From a virus, in the IMG/VR virus record IMGVR_UViG_3300035698_010721, positions 1-37,127 of that record: a stretch of 37,127 bases of DNA, one strand, 5' to 3'. Below, in pieces: positions 14,952 to 23,784 of the stretch. Numbering within the stretch: the first letter of the stretch is position 1; the number at the start of each line of letters is the position of its first letter. The translations under genes and the position numbers were made by a program. Under the pieces are notes generated by a model. It made no database searches, was not told where the DNA came from, and saw only the letters and a list, made by a program, of their open reading frames with translations.

Positions 14952-15528
14952 TACTAAAAACAAATTAGTAGTACATTCTGTAGTAGCTATGTGGAAAAGT
15001 TATGTAAAAACTTTACTTGCAAGAGACTCAACTTTGATTACAGTTACAACTCAACGTGGTGCGGACACTATTGTTAAATTAGAAAAAGACGGATCAAAAA
15101 CCCCTTTCTTCTCTTATAAGCAATTCAAAGAAATTTTAGCTGCTTATAATAAAAACTGTGGAGAAGTTTTATGTGACGGTTATCAAATTGATTTATTAGG
15201 AGGTTTAGGTTACTTAGAACTTCTTATCAAAGAAAGAACACCTGATAATTTAAGACTTAATATAGGAGCTAGTCTTAAAAGAAGAAAAGAATTAGAAACT
15301 AAAAAAGAACTAACTAAAACTAATTGGAGAATTTTTTATACTGATGATGATTACCTTTCTCTTAGGTGGGTTAAAAGGTTTATTACTAGTAATATAACTG
15401 TTTACCAATTTAAAGCTAACGGAGGAGTTAACGGATTTAGAACTAGATATAGTCAATTTTTTAACAAGTTTCCCGAAAAAAAAGCTTTACTAACTTATCA
15501 ACCTAGATTTCAAAAAAATGTCGTCTAA
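14944..15528 (+). CDS. Conserved crAss-like hypothetical virion protein (194 aa)
   Basis: The protein shows a helical N-terminus (residues about 8-28), then YKQFKEILAAYNKNCGEVLCDGYQIDLLGGLGYLELLIKE (residues about 59-98). This pairing of a 'FY.lI...N' helix with a 'lGyl.I.k' strand is a recurring crAss-like feature. A second block, YTDDDYLSLRWVKRF, follows near 137-151, and the C-terminus is basic. Function is unknown. It is translationally coupled to both neighbours (8-nt overlap upstream, 11-nt downstream) and so probably made with the tail tubular protein. A structural or tail-assembly role is inference from position. Confidence 0.65.
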   Translation: MSNTKNKLVVHSVVAMWKSYVKTLLARDSTLITVTTQRGADTIVKLEKDGSKTPFFSYKQFKEILAAYNKNCGEVLCDGYQIDLLGGLGYLELLIKERTPDNLRLNIGASLKRRKELETKKELTKTNWRIFYTDDDYLSLRWVKRFITSNITVYQFKANGGVNGFRTRYSQFFNKFPEKKALLTYQPRFQKNVV

Positions 15529-16318
15529 TTTATTAAGCGTTTCCGTAGAAGAGATTATAAGTAGAATCTTTAGTAGATTAAAGGCTATAGATATATCGTA
15601 TGCTGATGATTTTTTAGTATGGATGCCTGAAGCTATGGACGAGTTAAAAACTCAATACATTTTAAAGCCCGACTTTCAGGATATAAAAATTGAAGATAAT
15701 GCAGGTAAGCTACCGTGTGATCTGTATGATATCGTAGGCGTTCTCTATAAAGGGATGCGCCTACGTTATGGTGCTAATAATATTGACCCTAGAGTTAGTC
15801 CTCAATCTTATGTTAATAAGGTTAAAAATCAAACAATATTTAAAACTGACGTAACTTCTGAAGCTCATACGAATCAAGCAAATTACAATTTAATTAGAGG
15901 TTTAGATTTAGTAGGAACTGTTAAAGAAACCCAATCAGATTATTATATACTGAGTTTAAATAACATTCAAACTTCTTTTGAAGAAGGTACAATTAGGATT
16001 TTTTACATGAAAAGACCTGTAGATGATCAAGGTTACGCTTTAATTCCTGATAACGAAAATTACAAAAAATCCTTAGAGTGGTATTGTTATGCTCAAATGG
16101 TTTTTAGTGGTTTTGTTATGCCCGTAGCTAAAATGGATTATGATTACTGTAATGATAAATTTGATACATATCAAGTTAGAGCAGTTAATGAAATAAACTA
16201 CCCAACTACAGACAAGTGGGAAAGGCTTTTACGTTCTAGTGTAAGTTTGATTCCTCCACAAAGTTATTATAATAACTTTTTTGTTGGTTCAGAAAACCCT
16301 AATTATGTAAACAGATAA
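15518..16318 (+). CDS. Tail tubular protein, P22 gp4-like (portal-tail adaptor)
   Basis: The 266-aa protein forms the ring that joins portal to tail in P22-like and crAss-like virions. Supporting features are the helical N-terminal block (SVEEIISRIFSRLKAIDISYADDFLVWMPEAMDELKT, residues about 7-44), the strand DLYDIVGVLYKGMRLRYG, and the later segment GTIRIFYMKRPVDDQGYALIPDN (about 155-177) with EWYCYAQMVFSG. 'tirifYmk.P.D..G...IPd.e....al' is a recognisable gp4-like and crAss Ttub pattern. It lies immediately upstream (5 nt) of the tail stabilization gene, the conserved pairing of this module. It overlaps the preceding gene by 11 nt. Confidence 0.8.
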   Translation: MSSNLLSVSVEEIISRIFSRLKAIDISYADDFLVWMPEAMDELKTQYILKPDFQDIKIEDNAGKLPCDLYDIVGVLYKGMRLRYGANNIDPRVSPQSYVNKVKNQTIFKTDVTSEAHTNQANYNLIRGLDLVGTVKETQSDYYILSLNNIQTSFEEGTIRIFYMKRPVDDQGYALIPDNENYKKSLEWYCYAQMVFSGFVMPVAKMDYDYCNDKFDTYQVRAVNEINYPTTDKWERLLRSSVSLIPPQSYYNNFFVGSENPNYVNR

Positions 16319-16323
16319 TTTTA

Positions 16324-19300
16324 ATGAAAATTAAAGGTTCTAATATAGATATAAATCCCGCTAATCTTAAAGGTGAAGAATATGCTGCTTTTTTATATAA
16401 TGCTTTAATTGATGAACAATTAGATATTATTAAAAATGAAAAAGGTTTAGAAGCTTTACCTAACGGCACGTTACCTGCAAGTAGTATTATAGTAGGTATA
16501 ACTACACTGACTAAATACATAATCGTACTATACTTAACTTCAGAGGGAAATAATATTATAGCTACATATGATACAGATACAGACTCCTTAGAACAAAGAG
16601 TAAATAGAACTGATTTAGAGTTTTCGTCCTCTTCTACAAATGCTATTATAGCTAAATTTAACAATCAAGAAGAAATTATTATAGTTTTTGCAGCAGATAA
16701 CAGTTTTCCTAAACATATTAACTTAAACTTAGCCTTAACTTCAGACAGTTTATCTTCTTATAACTTGTTTCCACAAGTAAGTTTTCCTAGATTTTCAAAT
16801 ATTACTGTTCAAGATTTTGGAGGAAGTTTACGTACTGGTACTTATTTTGTAGCAGTACAAGGCGTAACTAATGAAGGTACTCAAACTAATTATTCCCAAT
16901 TATCTAGAGCTATTAGAGTAGTTACAGGGGGAGCAGGAGATAATTTTTATAGTTTTGTAGGTGGAGCTAAAGATTCTTCTACCTCTAAATCTATTAGTAT
17001 AGTTTTAAGTAACCTTGATACTACTTATAGTAACTTGAGAGTTAGTATAGTTAAAGTTATTAATGGTGTGGTTAGTGCTCAATTTATAAAAACTGTAGAA
17101 GTTCGAGAAGCTAATACTACTTTAATTATTACAGGAAGTGAAGCGGGAGTAGAAGATATACCTTTAGAAGATATTGTAATTAAGACTCCTACTTATAAAA
17201 GAGTTAAAAGACTTACACAACTTAATGATCAATTATTAGGAGCAGATGTTGAATCAGAATTAGAAATAGATTTCCAAAGTGCTATTAATACTCATATAAG
17301 TTTACAATGGACAAGTAGAAAATTAGAAATAGTTAAATCGGATTTAGGTATTAATAATAATTATAAAAAATTTGATATACCTAGAGGTTTTGCTCATTTT
17401 GAAATATATGCTTTTTATATACAGTTAGAATTATTAGGAGGTAGCTTTAGTCAAGCTTTTGTTATTCCTGCACGAATAGTAACTTCAGCCGAAAAAATAA
17501 CATCAACAGCAGCTACAACAGAAGGTATGACAATTGATGGTTCAGTTGCCCCTTTAGCTTTTCAAGTAGAAGACACTAGTTCTAATATAGGAAGTTGGTT
17601 TGATTCTGCTATAGGAGAATCTAGAGCTTTTGGTAATTTTGGGGCATGGGAAAATGCTAATGAAACTTATCCTACTAATTTTCCTAATTATGGAGGTGAT
17701 GCTGTTAGGCATCACAGGTTTCCCTCTTTACGTAGTATGCAAATTTATTACGGTTCAACGTATGGAACAAAGCATTTAGATGCATTAGGTATAAAAGCTA
17801 ATGGCGTTCAAAATGCTATTGCTTCTTTAACCTTAGAAGAACAAGCACAAGTAGTAGGTTATAGAATTTCTTATGCTAAACGAGACAGTGCAAATAAAAC
17901 AGTTATAGGTACTTCTATTTTACAGGCTGCACACGGACAAGCTTCTGAATCTAATAGTATTTTTTCTGGCGGAGGTAATTGGGGGGTAGTTAATGCAGGA
18001 TCACAGTCTGATCCTTTAATTCCAAGAAAAAATTGGGTAAGAACTATGTCTTTTGATATGCTTTTAGATGAACCAAGTTTAGATGGTTTGTATATGAGAA
18101 ATGAAATGTTGTTAACTGTAGCTAAATTAGATGAAGTAACTAAATCTGTTCCACCTACAGGACAAGAAGGGCAAATTTCTACTTCTGACGAACGATATAA
18201 CGGTTGGTTCTATTGGAATCAAAGTTCTTTTGATTTTGGTACAGGTGATATTACAGATTTAGATAATCAATGGGGTAAAATAAGTAATTTTGCTTCTAGA
18301 CATGCTGATATTGCAACTTCCGCATTAGCTGCTAATCCTGATGTACTTAGAAGAGTGATTAAAGGTTATTATATGCCTAAAAATTCTGAACTACTAGATG
18401 GAGCTATTACTATTCAAAATAAATTTGCAGAAAAGGCTGTACTATTTAATATACATCAAACTGATAGAGGCTTTCCTGAATTAACTTGGGAGGCTTCTGG
18501 TAATCGTTTCTTTTATGATAACAATAATGCTAATTATTTAAATACAACAAATACTGTAGAAAAAACGTACTTAACAGCAATTATGCGTTTAGCTACTAAT
18601 ATGTATTTAGGTTTTGAAAGTCAAACACTTGTACCTGTTGGAGATACTCAAATAGCTACAGACGATGGTGAACTTATAAACGGAGGAGATGTTTATGTTT
18701 CTTTAATGAGTTATATAACCAATGGACAAAGAAGCAAAGCAGAAGGAGAAGATATTGACGGTATAAGAAATATTAAAATGTTCTTAACTGAGGGAGAACA
18801 TAATGCGAATTATAGGTATTCTGATCCTTCTGATATTGAAACTTTTTTCTTTCCTAATAAAGTTGACTTTGCAGACGATTCTTGGCTTGCAGCATTAACA
18901 GGACAGGAAGAGCCTAATAAATTATTATATAATAAAGATTTAAGTGAAGTTAATCTTTACGAATCTATACCAATTTATAATAGGCAAAAAACTTATTTAA
19001 CTAAATTTCCTTTTAGAATAATTAGAGGGGGTAAGGCTAACAGAAGTGTAGATGTAGAAAACTCTTGGAGAACTTTTTTAGCTAATGATTTTTATGACAC
19101 TGTAAAAAATAAAGGAAAAATAACAAACTTACAAGGTTGGGGTAATGATAGATTGCTTATACATCACGAAGATGCTTTATTTATAACTAGAGATAAAGCT
19201 AAATTACAAACAGACGTACTAGCAGTAACATTAGGTAGTGGAGATTTATTTGAATTTGAACCCGCTGAAAGAAATTCCAGTAAATCAGGTTATGCGGGTA

Positions 19301-20208
19301 CACAACACTTTTATTCTTGTATTTTAACTGAATTTGGTTATTTATTTTTAGATAGCAAAAGAGAAGATGTTTTTCTTTTACCTACTCCTGACGGTATTAT
19401 ACAGTCTCTAAGAGCAGGATGGAGTACTTTTTTTAAAAACCATATAGGAAATATAGGAGATAACCCTTTTATAGGAAACGGTTTGTATGCAGGTTACGAT
19501 CAAGAGCATAAAAGAATGTTTTTTGGAAAAAACACAAATAGTGTAGGAAAGTCGTGGTCGCTTTCTTTTAGTTTTTTAACAAAATCGTGGATAGGTTTAC
19601 ATTCCGTACAACCTCAGATAATGATAGATACAAATAATAAATTGTACTCTTTTCCACCAAATTCCCTTTCTCTTTATAAGCATAATAAAGAAATAGGCAC
19701 AAGTACAACAGAAGGTAGAGGTACGGGTTATAACGGTATTAAACATCCTTTATATATAGATTTAGTAATTGCTAAGGGAAGTAAACTGGAATTATTATTA
19801 AATACATTAGGTTGGGAATCTCATATAGTAGACATAGCAAATAATGAGCTTTACGATAAAACTTTCACAAGTGTTACAGTTCGTTCTACTTACTCTACTA
19901 CAGGTAGAGTTTTACTTACTAAAAATACTAGTATAGGAGATTTAAATAACACTGTTAGAATTATAGATGGTGTTTGGTTTTTTGATGAATTAAGAGATAC
20001 TGTAATTGATCCTAATATAAAAATAGTTAATTCTCTTATTGATCTTTATGAGTTAAATAACACTAATATAGAAAATAGGTCTTGGATGGACAAATCCCCT
20101 ATACGTGGAAAATATTTTATAGTTCGTTTGGAATATGATAACGAAGATGGTAATTTAATATATCTCAGAGAATTTCTTTCTGATGTCGAACAGTCTCAAT
20201 TTTTATAA
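16324..20208 (+). CDS. Tail stabilization protein, P22 gp10-like (tail hub/muzzle component)
   Basis: The 1,294-aa, beta-rich protein belongs to the crAss-like tail stabilization family, which caps the tail tube. Landmarks are the N-terminal block EGLEALPNGTLP-like segment, RVKRLTQLNDQLLGADVESELEIDFQ (near residues 295-320), GYRISYAKRDSANKTVIGTSILQ (near 512-535, family 'GY.i.yakR...n..iig'), the segment QGWGNDRLLIHHEDALFITR (about 938-957), and AGYDQEHKRMFFGKNTNSVGKSWSLSFSFLTKSWIG (near 1057-1092), where repeated beta hairpins with W and G are typical of a propeller-like fold. There is no membrane segment. Much longer than P22 gp10 (about 470 aa), as usual in crAss-like phages. The start is 5 nt after the Ttub stop. 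Confidence 0.82.
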   Translation: MKIKGSNIDINPANLKGEEYAAFLYNALIDEQLDIIKNEKGLEALPNGTLPASSIIVGITTLTKYIIVLYLTSEGNNIIATYDTDTDSLEQRVNRTDLEFSSSSTNAIIAKFNNQEEIIIVFAADNSFPKHINLNLALTSDSLSSYNLFPQVSFPRFSNITVQDFGGSLRTGTYFVAVQGVTNEGTQTNYSQLSRAIRVVTGGAGDNFYSFVGGAKDSSTSKSISIVLSNLDTTYSNLRVSIVKVINGVVSAQFIKTVEVREANTTLIITGSEAGVEDIPLEDIVIKTPTYKRVKRLTQLNDQLLGADVESELEIDFQSAINTHISLQWTSRKLEIVKSDLGINNNYKKFDIPRGFAHFEIYAFYIQLELLGGSFSQAFVIPARIVTSAEKITSTAATTEGMTIDGSVAPLAFQVEDTSSNIGSWFDSAIGESRAFGNFGAWENANETYPTNFPNYGGDAVRHHRFPSLRSMQIYYGSTYGTKHLDALGIKANGVQNAIASLTLEEQAQVVGYRISYAKRDSANKTVIGTSILQAAHGQASESNSIFSGGGNWGVVNAGSQSDPLIPRKNWVRTMSFDMLLDEPSLDGLYMRNEMLLTVAKLDEVTKSVPPTGQEGQISTSDERYNGWFYWNQSSFDFGTGDITDLDNQWGKISNFASRHADIATSALAANPDVLRRVIKGYYMPKNSELLDGAITIQNKFAEKAVLFNIHQTDRGFPELTWEASGNRFFYDNNNANYLNTTNTVEKTYLTAIMRLATNMYLGFESQTLVPVGDTQIATDDGELINGGDVYVSLMSYITNGQRSKAEGEDIDGIRNIKMFLTEGEHNANYRYSDPSDIETFFFPNKVDFADDSWLAALTGQEEPNKLLYNKDLSEVNLYESIPIYNRQKTYLTKFPFRIIRGGKANRSVDVENSWRTFLANDFYDTVKNKGKITNLQGWGNDRLLIHHEDALFITRDKAKLQTDVLAVTLGSGDLFEFEPAERNSSKSGYAGTQHFYSCILTEFGYLFLDSKREDVFLLPTPDGIIQSLRAGWSTFFKNHIGNIGDNPFIGNGLYAGYDQEHKRMFFGKNTNSVGKSWSLSFSFLTKSWIGLHSVQPQIMIDTNNKLYSFPPNSLSLYKHNKEIGTSTTEGRGTGYNGIKHPLYIDLVIAKGSKLELLLNTLGWESHIVDIANNELYDKTFTSVTVRSTYSTTGRVLLTKNTSIGDLNNTVRIIDGVWFFDELRDTVIDPNIKIVNSLIDLYELNNTNIENRSWMDKSPIRGKYFIVRLEYDNEDGNLIYLREFLSDVEQSQFL

Positions 20209-20209
20209 T

Positions 20210-21787
20210 ATGAAAACTAATAAAAGAAAATTATTAAAATTAAGTAATGGTATTGGTAAATTAGCTATTGACCCTAAGACGGGGTTAGCTTTTACTCCTG
20301 AACAGATGGCTCAAATGCAAGCTATACAGGCTGAAGGTGATGCAGGCGGTGCAGGATTAGGACAAAGTATAGGAGCTGCTGCAAGTGGAGTTGAGGCTAT
20401 TGCAGGCGCAGGAGATACTGAAGATAAAGTTTTAGGGGGAGTTAAAGCTGCTACAGGTGTAGTTACTGCAATTAACCCTATAGCAGGAGGAGTTATGGCT
20501 TTAGGTACTAGTATTTATAGTGGTGTAAAACAAAGACAAGAGGCTAAGACTGCGGAAGCAGATGCTCTAGCTTTAAAAAACACGCAACAACAACAGCAAC
20601 GAGTAGCTGCACTGGATGGAGTTGACTTGCAAGGAGGTTTTGGTAAGTATGGAGGAAAATTAAATTCTATGAAAGAAGGAGGTAGTATAAAACAATTATC
20701 TTCTGAAAATTTTGAAGTTGATGGAGCTACTCACGAAGAGGGAGGAGTTAAAGTTCCTGCATTAGGTGTAGAATTAGAAGATGATGAAACTATAAGTGGT
20801 GATTTTGTTTTTTCTGAAGAATTAGGTTTTGCTGATCAACATAAACCTATAGCTACCGCTTTAGGTAAATTAGAAAAAAAAGCTCCTACAAAATCTGTTA
20901 AAAATACTATAAAGCTTCTACAAGAAAAGGAGGAGGGTTTAAAAGTAGAACAAGAAAATTATAAAGCTGAAAGGGGTATCACTAATTCTCTTACAGAAAT
21001 GGAATTAGGTGGAGGGTTGTTTGATGCTTTAGATACAGTAAAGAATCTTAAAACTGGAGAAATTGAAAAATTTCAAAGAAGATTTGGAACAATTAATAAA
21101 GTAAAAGATCAAACAGTAGGTAGAACTACAAATAAAGCTTTAGGAGAAAATCTAAAAAGCGTAACTGAAGATATTGTACCTTACGCTGATAATGTTGTTA
21201 ATGCTTTTACTGACCTTCCTGACCCTATTGCGCCTTTACAAGAAAGAAATATAAGTTTGAATAAAGTAAATTTTGACGCACAAAGAACAGAAGCTGATAG
21301 ACAACGTGTAGGTTTTAATAGAGGTGTAGATGCGGGAACCTCTGATGCAGGAGTGGCTAACTCTAATAAAGCGGCAGTCTTAACTCAAACAATTAGAGCT
21401 AAAAATTCTATTAATGAAGCAGAATCTAATAGAAATTCTGAAATAGAAAATAAAGAAAAACTTATTAATAGTACTATAGCAACCAGAAACGTTAATAGAA
21501 ATAATGAATTTAATAATCTTAATACAGCTAGAGATATTAAAGAACAATCTTTAGATTCTGATAATTTAGCAAATGCTGTTAATAAATTACAATTAGCTAG
21601 AAGGGATGGGGATTTAATGGACTTAGAAAGTAGAAAAATTGATACTATTCTTAAAAAATACAACGATACAGGAGTAGCTGATAGAAATTTACTAGAAGAA
21701 ATTAAAACGCAATTAGCCTCCTTAACTACAAAAAAATACGGAGGTAAAATCACTTCAAAAAAATTGGGTATTTCTTTAAAAACTTAA
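20210..21787 (+). CDS. Virion cargo protein (crAss-like, ejected-protein candidate)
   Basis: ATG 20210, 1 nt after the previous stop, is preferred to an in-frame ATG 20183 that would overlap the upstream gene by 26 nt; the product is then 525 aa. Near residues 45-100 a glycine/alanine-rich hydrophobic region (LGQSIGAAASGVEAIAG; AINPIAGGVMALGTSIYSGV) could insert in a membrane. Next come GGK/GG loops and the crAss-like block HEEGGVKVPALGVELEDDET...FVFSEELGFADQHKP (about 172-217). The C-terminal half is a long charged coiled coil. Proteins with this block precede the virion RNA polymerase in crAss-like genomes and are thought to be capsid cargo; the exact role is unknown. Confidence 0.7.
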   Translation: MKTNKRKLLKLSNGIGKLAIDPKTGLAFTPEQMAQMQAIQAEGDAGGAGLGQSIGAAASGVEAIAGAGDTEDKVLGGVKAATGVVTAINPIAGGVMALGTSIYSGVKQRQEAKTAEADALALKNTQQQQQRVAALDGVDLQGGFGKYGGKLNSMKEGGSIKQLSSENFEVDGATHEEGGVKVPALGVELEDDETISGDFVFSEELGFADQHKPIATALGKLEKKAPTKSVKNTIKLLQEKEEGLKVEQENYKAERGITNSLTEMELGGGLFDALDTVKNLKTGEIEKFQRRFGTINKVKDQTVGRTTNKALGENLKSVTEDIVPYADNVVNAFTDLPDPIAPLQERNISLNKVNFDAQRTEADRQRVGFNRGVDAGTSDAGVANSNKAAVLTQTIRAKNSINEAESNRNSEIENKEKLINSTIATRNVNRNNEFNNLNTARDIKEQSLDSDNLANAVNKLQLARRDGDLMDLESRKIDTILKKYNDTGVADRNLLEEIKTQLASLTTKKYGGKITSKKLGISLKT

Positions 21788-21799
21788 ATTACAAATTCT

Positions 21800-21807
21800 T
21801 ATATTTG
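21800..21807 (+). promoter_or_regulatory. Candidate Bacteroidetes -7 promoter element before cargo/RNA polymerase genes
   Basis: TATATTTG, an exact TAnnTTTG match, lies in the 37-nt gap before ATG 21825. Transcription would start about 21811-21814, giving a leader of roughly 11-14 nt. The nearest upstream TTG is too far (33 nt) to be a -33 element. It could drive the 651-aa cargo gene and the giant RNA polymerase gene together. Confidence 0.5.
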
Positions 21808-21824
21808 ACTAAACCAGTTGTAAC

Positions 21825-23780
21825 ATGAGCGTAGATTTATTCAATAATAGTACACGAGCTAATTCACAGTATGTTTCTAAATTTGTAGGCTCTACTCTGA
21901 AAGAATTAGACGAAACTGCGGAGGTACTTGACGAACGTTATCGTCAAAATCTTTCTGATTTTACACAATTAGATTCTATTGCATCTCAGATGGATGTTCG
22001 AGATGCTGACAAAGACATCAAAGAAGGTTTGATGGAGAATATCAAATCCACTATTGATAACGTAGCAGGCAGTAAAGAGGGCAATTTTGAAAATGCTACA
22101 GGTACATTAAGCCAACTTACAAGAAATTTTTTAGGAGATGAAGCTAGACAAGCTGCTGTTTTTAATAGACAGGAAGAGCTTAGAGCTAATAAGTTAAAAG
22201 AAGAGTACGGAGCTAATGCTTTGGACTTTAATCCTGCACTAGCTAATGCTCCTACAATTGATCCTGAAACAGGAAAAATAAAAAGATATAATGCCGCAGT
22301 AGAAAAAAAATTAGAGTATCGTCCAGTAAAAGAAAAGATTTTTGATGATATGGTAGCAGACGCTTCTCAAGGTAAATTAGGAGCTTCAGGTATTGTAGGT
22401 CTGCTTTCCCAATCTACTTTTATGGGAATAAGTGATAATAAAGTTAAAGAGCAGTGGGAAAGGTCTTTTGAGGGTTATAAACAAACTGCTGAATATGATC
22501 AAGAGTTTAGAAAGCTCACGGAAATTGACGATTTTACTGATGAAATAGCAGAAGAGTCTATTAAAGATTCTATACTTGCTGTAGGTAGAGAAAAAGTTTT
22601 TAATAGAACAGGAGAAAACTATCAAACTGATGCTATGGGAATAGCTTTAGCTAAACAAGGTTTAGAGCAAGATAGAAATAATATATTACAAACTGTTAAC
22701 ACTCCCGCATTACGTAATCCTTTATTAGGAGAAAACCCCTTACAATCTTTTAAATTTGATGAAAATTCTGGTTTAGTTATACCTTCTTCAGTAGAGAGTT
22801 TTTCTTCTAACGAAAATGGAGAAAAACTATATACGGTTTATAAAGATAATAAAGGTAAAGTGGTAGATAAAGCTCTTGCTACTCACCCAAAACAAGGGGG
22901 AGTTAAAAAAGATTATACTCAAGAGGTAGTAACTGCAAATCAGTTAGAACAGCAAGTCGATAATCAAATAAAAGTTATAAGACAAGAACAACTTTCTTAT
23001 AATAACGATTTAAGCGGAATGACTGATGAAGAAGTTTATACTGCTTATAATAAAGCTTGGGAAAATCTTAAACTTGTAGATGGTCTTGCTCCAGTTTTAG
23101 GAAACGATGTATCTAAAGCTTTAACTAATCGTTTTTTTGGAGCTAACGGAGTTTCAGGAATTTCAGGAAGAAATGTTTTTGTTTTAGATAATCAAGGGGA
23201 AGGTATGCAAGGAGGAACACCTGAGCAACTAGCTGATGCTTTAAATTTAACAGCAGAAGAGTTAGAAGAAAAACTTAAAACTGCACAAATTGCTAACGCT
23301 GTTGGAGTTAATCCTTTAGGTGTTGCGGGTTATACAGCTACAATTTCTAATGATGATGGAAAACCTACTAACATTTTAATACAAGGTAGTAATGAGATGC
23401 AAGAAGTATTTAAACGTTCTCAAGATTTAGCAAAAGCTGCTTATACAGGAAAAAGAGCTACGCATTTAGGTATAGTTGATGGAATGTATGTAAAGTATGA
23501 AGCTCTCCCTATACTTAATCCTAGAACTCAAAAATTTGAAGTTAACATAACCGCTAAAGAGGTACAAATAGATCAGGAGGGAAGAATTATGTACGATTCT
23601 GAAACACAAGAAGCTCTTACACAAGGGGAGCAAGTTCCTTTAGGTATGAGAGGGCAAAATTTAATTTATGAAAAAAGCTTAGAAAATTTACAACGTGAAG
23701 ACCTTGCTACTTTTATTAATGCAGGTTTAGTTGGAGGTAATGTAGGTGCTACTAAAAATTCTTCAGTAGAAGCGAAATAA
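21825..23780 (+). CDS. Virion cargo protein upstream of the virion RNA polymerase
   Basis: The 651-aa protein is acidic, mostly helical in its first half (residues about 20-260, with EVLDERYRQNLSDFTQLDSI and DIKEGLMENIKSTIDN), and more mixed beyond residue 300 (VESFSSNENGEKLYTVYKDN, VEVNITAKEVQIDQEGRIMY-like strands). It has no signal peptide. A protein with this layout lies directly upstream of the RNA polymerase in crAss-like phages and is found in virions, so co-packaging and co-ejection with the polymerase is the likely role. The stop is 4 nt before the ATG of the giant gene, supporting coupled synthesis. The identity is from gene order and general architecture; no motif of known function is seen. 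Confidence 0.68.
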   Translation: MSVDLFNNSTRANSQYVSKFVGSTLKELDETAEVLDERYRQNLSDFTQLDSIASQMDVRDADKDIKEGLMENIKSTIDNVAGSKEGNFENATGTLSQLTRNFLGDEARQAAVFNRQEELRANKLKEEYGANALDFNPALANAPTIDPETGKIKRYNAAVEKKLEYRPVKEKIFDDMVADASQGKLGASGIVGLLSQSTFMGISDNKVKEQWERSFEGYKQTAEYDQEFRKLTEIDDFTDEIAEESIKDSILAVGREKVFNRTGENYQTDAMGIALAKQGLEQDRNNILQTVNTPALRNPLLGENPLQSFKFDENSGLVIPSSVESFSSNENGEKLYTVYKDNKGKVVDKALATHPKQGGVKKDYTQEVVTANQLEQQVDNQIKVIRQEQLSYNNDLSGMTDEEVYTAYNKAWENLKLVDGLAPVLGNDVSKALTNRFFGANGVSGISGRNVFVLDNQGEGMQGGTPEQLADALNLTAEELEEKLKTAQIANAVGVNPLGVAGYTATISNDDGKPTNILIQGSNEMQEVFKRSQDLAKAAYTGKRATHLGIVDGMYVKYEALPILNPRTQKFEVNITAKEVQIDQEGRIMYDSETQEALTQGEQVPLGMRGQNLIYEKSLENLQREDLATFINAGLVGGNVGATKNSSVEAK

Positions 23781-23784
23781 AGCT

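Noticed and set aside
20183-20209. ATG 20183 as start of the 525-aa cargo gene
   Set aside because: It overlaps the tail stabilization gene by 26 nt, whereas ATG 20210 begins 1 nt after its stop and starts with a basic segment.
7930-21807. AAATTC upstream of both TATATTTG motifs, at spacings of 11 and 1 nt
   Set aside because: AT-rich hexamers are frequent here and the spacing differs by 10 nt, so a shared operator cannot be claimed.
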